Assembly: GCF_001723175.1 (NCBI RefSeq)
Contig: NC_064656.1
Location: forward strand, 806,001 to 870,000
Reading direction: 5' to 3'
Length of the DNA stretch: 64,000 nt
Origin: Penicillium oxalicum
Taxonomy: Eukaryota; Ascomycota; Eurotiomycetes; Eurotiales; Aspergillaceae
Shown: one piece after another, positions 59,576 to 64,000 of the stretch
Position numbering within the stretch: position 1 is the stretch's first letter
How the letters are laid out: each line of letters begins with the position of its first letter
Notes under the pieces: generated by a model
Database searches by the model: none
What the model was told of the DNA's origin: nothing
Seen by the model: only the letters and a program-made list of their open reading frames with translations
Program-made: the position numbers and the translations under genes

Positions 59576-60921
59576 ATGCAACTGATAACATTAGTATCAT
59601 GCATAGCAGCGGTGGTCTTTCAGCTAGCAATACCCTCGGTCTGTGCCACTGCGGTGATTCCCCCGTACGTGTATGACTACGGTACGTTTGCAGCTCCCGT
59701 CTTCGTCTATTGACGATTCTTTGCCGGACTGATGGATAAATCCTCTTTCAGCTCCTCTGGTCTGGCTTCACAGTGAAGACCCCTATCGACCCAGTGATCT
59801 GCAAGCTCAACTGGACAATACCACACCCGAGGTCAACTGGCAACCCATCCAGGGTGCCCCTTCACCGGTCACCTTGGATAACCTGGACCAGCTCAACCAT
59901 CTGGGAAATACCAGCGTTTATTTGACCTCCCACAAAGGTATTGCCACCCGTCCACAGCCAGCGTGGCTGCGGGGTGTGACACCCGACGCCCAGGGTCGAG
60001 CTGGTAACATCATCGCTTGCGCAATCGTGGTGGTTGATCATGGGGAGGGCAATGTCGATGCGTTCTACTTTTACTTTTACGCGTGAGTTCCATCCAATCG
60101 CAGGATGAGAGGGGGGCAGGATGCTTCCACAAAAGCGACTAACTTGAAATCCGTCAGGTACAACAAAGGTGATAAGGTACTAGGTTTGGAATTTGGTGAC
60201 CATATCGGTGACTGGTAAGTTGGCTCGGCGAAAGGGGAAGGAAAAGAAGGGTTCACATTCTGGGGATGCTGTCGTGTCCTATCTATCCAGGCCAGCACTT
60301 GCTCACACATCTTGACAGGGAGCATAATATGGTTCGATTTGCCAATGGGGCTCCGCAAGCGTTGTGGTATAGTCAGCACGCCAGCGGTCAGGCCTTTACC
60401 TACCAGGCCGTCGAAAAGCAGGGTAAACGACCACTTAGTTACTCGGGTAATGGTACACACGCCAACTATGCCATTGCAGGGTATGTGTTACTTCTTCACC
60501 TGTCCTTACTCCCTCCCCTCGACTCTTCCTTGAAGCATTCGATTTTTCAAACTGACTGGGCTCTCTGCACCCCTTGCACAGCCAACATGACCACACCATT
60601 CCCGGCATCAACCTTCCCACCGGATTCCTTCTCGACTACACTGACCGTGGTGTTCTTTGGGATCCCACTCTCAACGCCTGGGCTTATACCTATGATGTGG
60701 GCACGAAGGTGTTCACCCCATCGAGCCCAGAGATCCCCGTTGCATGGCTGGATTTCAACGGACAGTGGGGTGATGACCAGCCTCCCGGGGAGCCATCGAT
60801 CTTTGGAGAAGCCGAATATGTAGCGGGACCGAATGGGCCCAAGTTCAAGGTCTTGAATAGGTCATTGGTGTGTCCGTCGACACCTTGCATTGTACTGCCT
60901 TTCAAGATATGGGCGGCATAG
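59576..60921 (+). CDS. VPS62 family protein, secretory
   Basis: Exons 59576-59681, 59752-60082, 60158-60214, 60319-60480 and 60582-60921, giving 331 residues. The first 25 residues (MQLITLVSCIAAVVFQLAIP, then SVCA) form a signal peptide, so it enters the secretory pathway. The body matches the Vps62/Tda6 family: APLVWLHSEDPYRPSDLQAQ, NTTPEVNWQPI, AIVVVDHGEGNVDAFYFYFY, GLEFGDHIGDWEHNMVRFAN, LWYSQHASGQAFTYQAVEKQ, SGNGTHANYAIAGQHDHTIP, GFLLDYTDRGVLWDPTLNAW, and WLDFNGQWGDDQPPG. In yeast, loss of Vps62 affects vacuolar protein sorting; biochemical activity is unknown. NxT glycosylation sequons (NTT, NTS, NGT) agree with secretion. Confidence 0.9.
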
Positions 60922-63624
60922 AATGAGGAGTATACCAGTGGGGGTGACCCGTTCCTAGGTCTCTTTTGTGGTTGGATAGAATTATCCAGATACCTAATAC
61001 CAGTACTAGGGATAGATGAAGTGAACAAGGATATTGCTTGCTGCTTGTGTGATGGAAGGGCGCAAGTTGTACATGGGCATTCAGGGCGTTTCAAGGCCAA
61101 GTGCAGGCGCATCACCTACAGTAGCCTCGATACGTTCGGACCGAGTGTGAGCTATACAAGTACCTGCTCAGAACAGTAAAGGCTCGCTCATGACGGTAGT
61201 CGAATGTTCGATGTGTTGCATCTACTTTCAGATTTCTTCGCCTGATTCGAATACAAATTTGATGGGGTTGATTATTCATATTCCAGATTGGTTGAAGCGA
61301 GCATTCCATAATGAGAGATTGATTTACTTTGAATGAGGTCATATGTCATATGACAGATGTTGGTAGTGTTCAGTCGGGGGTATGTCATTATCCTCAGCAT
61401 AAAAAGCGTTTGTATTGTTGATCTAAAGACCACCAGCACTGACGCCATTCTTAAACTAACCGGGATCCCCTGATCTTGAGGTTGCTGGTCACCTGCCTAG
61501 TCACATGAAGCAGAAAGTCACATCGTCGTTGTCGTGTTTCTCGCTCATGGCCGGTCCAGGAGCACACTTGTGACTCATGTGGCGGGTTGCTGCTGGAGAA
61601 AACGAAAGGGTTAAGCAAATACAGAAATGGATCCGACCCCATTTGACCCCAGCTTGAAGCTTTAATCTGAGGAGTGAACATCATCGTAGTCTTCCCTCTC
61701 GAATCCGCGGCTGTTCCTCGAAGGACGACTGCCAAGTGCCTGCAGCAAGTTGCGCAGTGCCGATCTGCGAGTGGAGCAAATGATCCCGTCATCAAGCATC
61801 GATGCACGTGCGAGCCCGCCTTTTTTCAGGGGCAACGACCGAATTCCAACTGGCTCCCGCTTTTTTTTAAGGTGACCTCCACAAGAGACGCACAGCATCG
61901 CATGAAAGGGAAATCAGAGCGAGTACTCGACAGAACTATTGGTCTCTGATGAGAGCACTCAGTCAAAGTGATCAGAAGATGACAAGTATTGTTCCTCTTC
62001 CTCGGTTCCAAGCTTTGTGAGTTCTTTGACGCGGGCTGCTGCTCGCCCATCACAGAACGAGCTTGAAGCTCGTCCAGCCCGGGGTGGGACTTGACCCCAT
62101 CACAACCGTGTGGCGGGCAGCCAAACAACGATGTGCACGACCGGACGAAAGTTTCAAGTGGGGAATTTCCTTTGGGCTCGGGACCGCTTCGATCGGTAGG
62201 TGTGTTTTTTTGTCTTATTTTTCATTTCATTCTGACTTTCGTTACCCCTGAAAATTGAATCAGCGTTTTCGACAGGACTAGGGGGAAAACAACGAGCATA
62301 TAGCAAAGCGGCCAGGATAGAGTTCTGTCAGGGCCTGTCCAGGTATCCATCCCTATACAAATGATGAGAAAGCCTCTGATTCTTTGACGTCGATGGTCTC
62401 CGGCAATAATTGCTGGTTATCCCGTCCTGAATTACTCCACCGACTCCGACTACTTTCACGCCCTGAATGCGGCGATAAAAGCCTTTGTCGTACGTATCCC
62501 CGGAGTAGCCACCCATTCTCCCAAGTCCCGTACGATGTTCCCAATTCTGAGGAACCGTCAACCTGCTGATTCACCTCGTAATTGGTCCATCGCTGGCCCG
62601 TTCAGTGTGGCCGAAGGACCCCCTCCCCCTTCGTCTCTGCCCATCTCGTTGGCTCGCAGTCTCTTTTCTTCCTTGAGCTCCCCTTCTTCCAATCCCGGTC
62701 GTAGCTTTCTCCTTTTTTTTTTTTTTTTTCATCTATGCGCCGCCCAGCTTGGACAGCGTGAGCAGGCCAATTTGCAATCATCGCAGCGTTTAAGACCTGG
62801 AAATATACAGAGAAGCTAGTCATCTCATGGTCACGATCCTGATCTGAACATCGCATCCTCCTGACCACATCCTTCTCTCTGGGCATCTCCCGAAGTATCC
62901 ACCCACCGGTATCCGCGCGTGGGCTGAACGACTTTTGTTGGCGCCCAAATTGATCGAGTCTACTACTTTTCCCTACCGCACAAAAAACCGACAAGTGAAA
63001 TTGCTTTGTCAACTCCAAGGACAAGATTGGAATTTGTACCGGGCGATTAGTGTGGCCTTGCACCTCTCCAATTGCTGACCATTGCGGCCGCCTGTGTGCG
63101 ATTGACCGTCTCGCTCCACAAAAAGCTGTTGACCTCCTGGAATCACCCCGAGCCAAGCTGCTGTCAATTTTTCCATTGTCAAGTAGCCGCTCGAAGTTTG
63201 TACAATAGCAGCGGCGCAAAGAAAAGACGCTTATTTTTCACTCTCAAGTACCAACTGGTTGATCCGGATCGACCTCGTGTGTCCCACGTGAGTGCCGTTG
63301 CCCCTTACTTGGTTCCTGAAGTGCCATCGATCGGGTGGGACATGTTTCCGCAGACTCCGCACGCGGGGAAAGGGACAAAGTCATCATGCTTGACAGATGT
63401 TCCCATACGCAATGGAATCCCGGCGATGCATGGTGCCAGTTACTATATGTGAAACTAACAAGGTGGCCTTGAAACATAGATTGTGACATCTCCGCTCAAG
63501 TCTCCTAGAATAGGACTAGTGACCACAGCACTATCCCCAATTTCCACCTCACGCACTGGCCATTGCCCACTGCCCATCACAGCGCTCACAACATAAGACA
63601 GTAACCTCAAGAACCTTCCCCAAA
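60922..63624. other. 2.7 kb intergenic region
   Basis: No conserved open frame. Open frames of 205 residues (62602-63219, -) and 126 residues (63072-63452, +) overlap each other and show no domain. It holds a T20 run near 62715-62730. The end nearest 63625 is probably the promoter of the partial gene. Confidence 0.5.
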
Positions 63625-64000
63625 ATGGCCACACCCACGTCCACCCACGCTCCTTCCGACGCGTTACTCGCTGAAAACAATCAAGCCGCCCGCCGCAGTT
63701 CACTCGGCTTTCTCCGTCGTTCCAAATCTACTGAACCGCTGGGTGACCGCAAAGCCTCAGGCAGCCGCAAGAGAATGAACAAGACCCAAGCCATGGAAGA
63801 TGAACTTCGTCGTCAGCGCGACGCTCACGCCCCTCAGAATGCCCCTCGTTTGCCTGATCTGGCTCCTCCACCGCAGTTGGAGACCTTTGGGGGTGAAGAG
63901 CGTGATACGATCGCGGCCTCGCCCCCAATGCCTCGCCCTCAGTCTGGCGCTGCTGTCCCCAGCGCGTCAACAAGGTCCCCGTCCTCCGCCATGGACCCCT
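63625..64000 (+). CDS. N-terminal part of an unrecognised protein, cut by window edge
   Basis: Open from ATG at 63625-63627 to the window end, 125 codons. The sequence begins MATPTSTHAPSDALLAENNQ, is Ala/Pro/Ser/Arg-rich, has a basic SLGFLRRSKSTEPLGDRK patch, a short helix KTQAMEDELRRQRDA, then a proline-rich disordered stretch. A CAAA context precedes the ATG. No domain is visible in this part, so the family cannot be named. Confidence 0.65.
   Translation, partial: MATPTSTHAPSDALLAENNQAARRSSLGFLRRSKSTEPLGDRKASGSRKRMNKTQAMEDELRRQRDAHAPQNAPRLPDLAPPPQLETFGGEERDTIAASPPMPRPQSGAAVPSASTRSPSSAMDP

Noticed and set aside
62602..63219. 205-residue minus-strand open frame
   Set aside because: Includes a homopolymer-encoded Lys run and no recognisable domain; overlaps a comparable plus-strand frame.
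1..64000. Biosynthetic cluster, transposon, CRISPR or virus-derived system
   Set aside because: No synthase, transposase, reverse transcriptase, integrase, terminal repeats or spacer arrays seen; the RdRP has the eukaryotic silencing-type DLDGDD core, not a viral one.

Overview
The window looks like chromosomal DNA of a filamentous ascomycete, most likely Eurotiales (Aspergillus/Penicillium type). Genes sit singly on both strands and are cut by short introns (mostly 50-110 bases) with GT(A/G)NGT donors, CTNAC-like branch points and YAG acceptors. Coding regions use all codons evenly, and the gene set is core eukaryotic housekeeping plus fungal families (Zn2Cys6 factor, DUF7704, VPS62, DOPA-dioxygenase-like). 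I saw no tRNA, rRNA, transposon, CRISPR array, phage or secondary-metabolite cluster. Gene models below were spliced by hand: each exon set keeps one reading frame across all joins, and the exon coordinates are given in the evidence.

Left part (1-17 kb): the 5' part of a Zn2Cys6 regulator (-) running off the left edge; Elongator subunit Elp6 (+); ribosomal protein L37 (-); splicing factor Slu7 (-) sharing a promoter with DNA polymerase zeta Rev3 (+); and an RNA-dependent RNA polymerase with an N-terminal RRM (-).

Middle (17-36 kb): a large unrecognised helical/coiled-coil protein (-), divergent from mitochondrial D-lactate dehydrogenase (+). Then come aspartate-semialdehyde dehydrogenase (+) with Gcn4/CpcA-type sites upstream, ribosomal protein S4 (+), a 5.6 kb stretch with no supportable gene, a degenerate RasGEF-domain protein (+) and a four-helix DUF7704 membrane protein (-).

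Right part (36-64 kb): a double-Myb telobox-like protein (+), sorting nexin Snx3 (-), a DCAF11/LEC14B WD40 protein (+), Sec61 gamma (-), a CPSF6-like RRM protein (+), thioredoxin (+), and ribosomal proteins L21 (-) and S9 (+) sharing one 255-base promoter. These are followed by a coiled-coil possible kinetochore protein (-), a 38B-like splicing factor (+) broken by a 7-base tandem duplication, a DOPA-dioxygenase-like protein (+), a VPS62-family secreted/vacuolar protein (+), and the start of an unrecognised gene (+) at the right edge.

The genes do not form one pathway. Shared themes are translation (L37, S4, L21, S9), mRNA processing (Slu7, 38B-like, CPSF6-like) and membrane traffic (Snx3, Sec61 gamma, VPS62). 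The most interesting signals are: AGGG/CCCT inverted repeats upstream of all four ribosomal protein genes, in a window that also encodes a double-Myb telobox-like protein; the 7-base frameshifting duplication; a stop-free, in-frame thioredoxin intron; and competing 3' splice sites inside a zinc-cluster motif.
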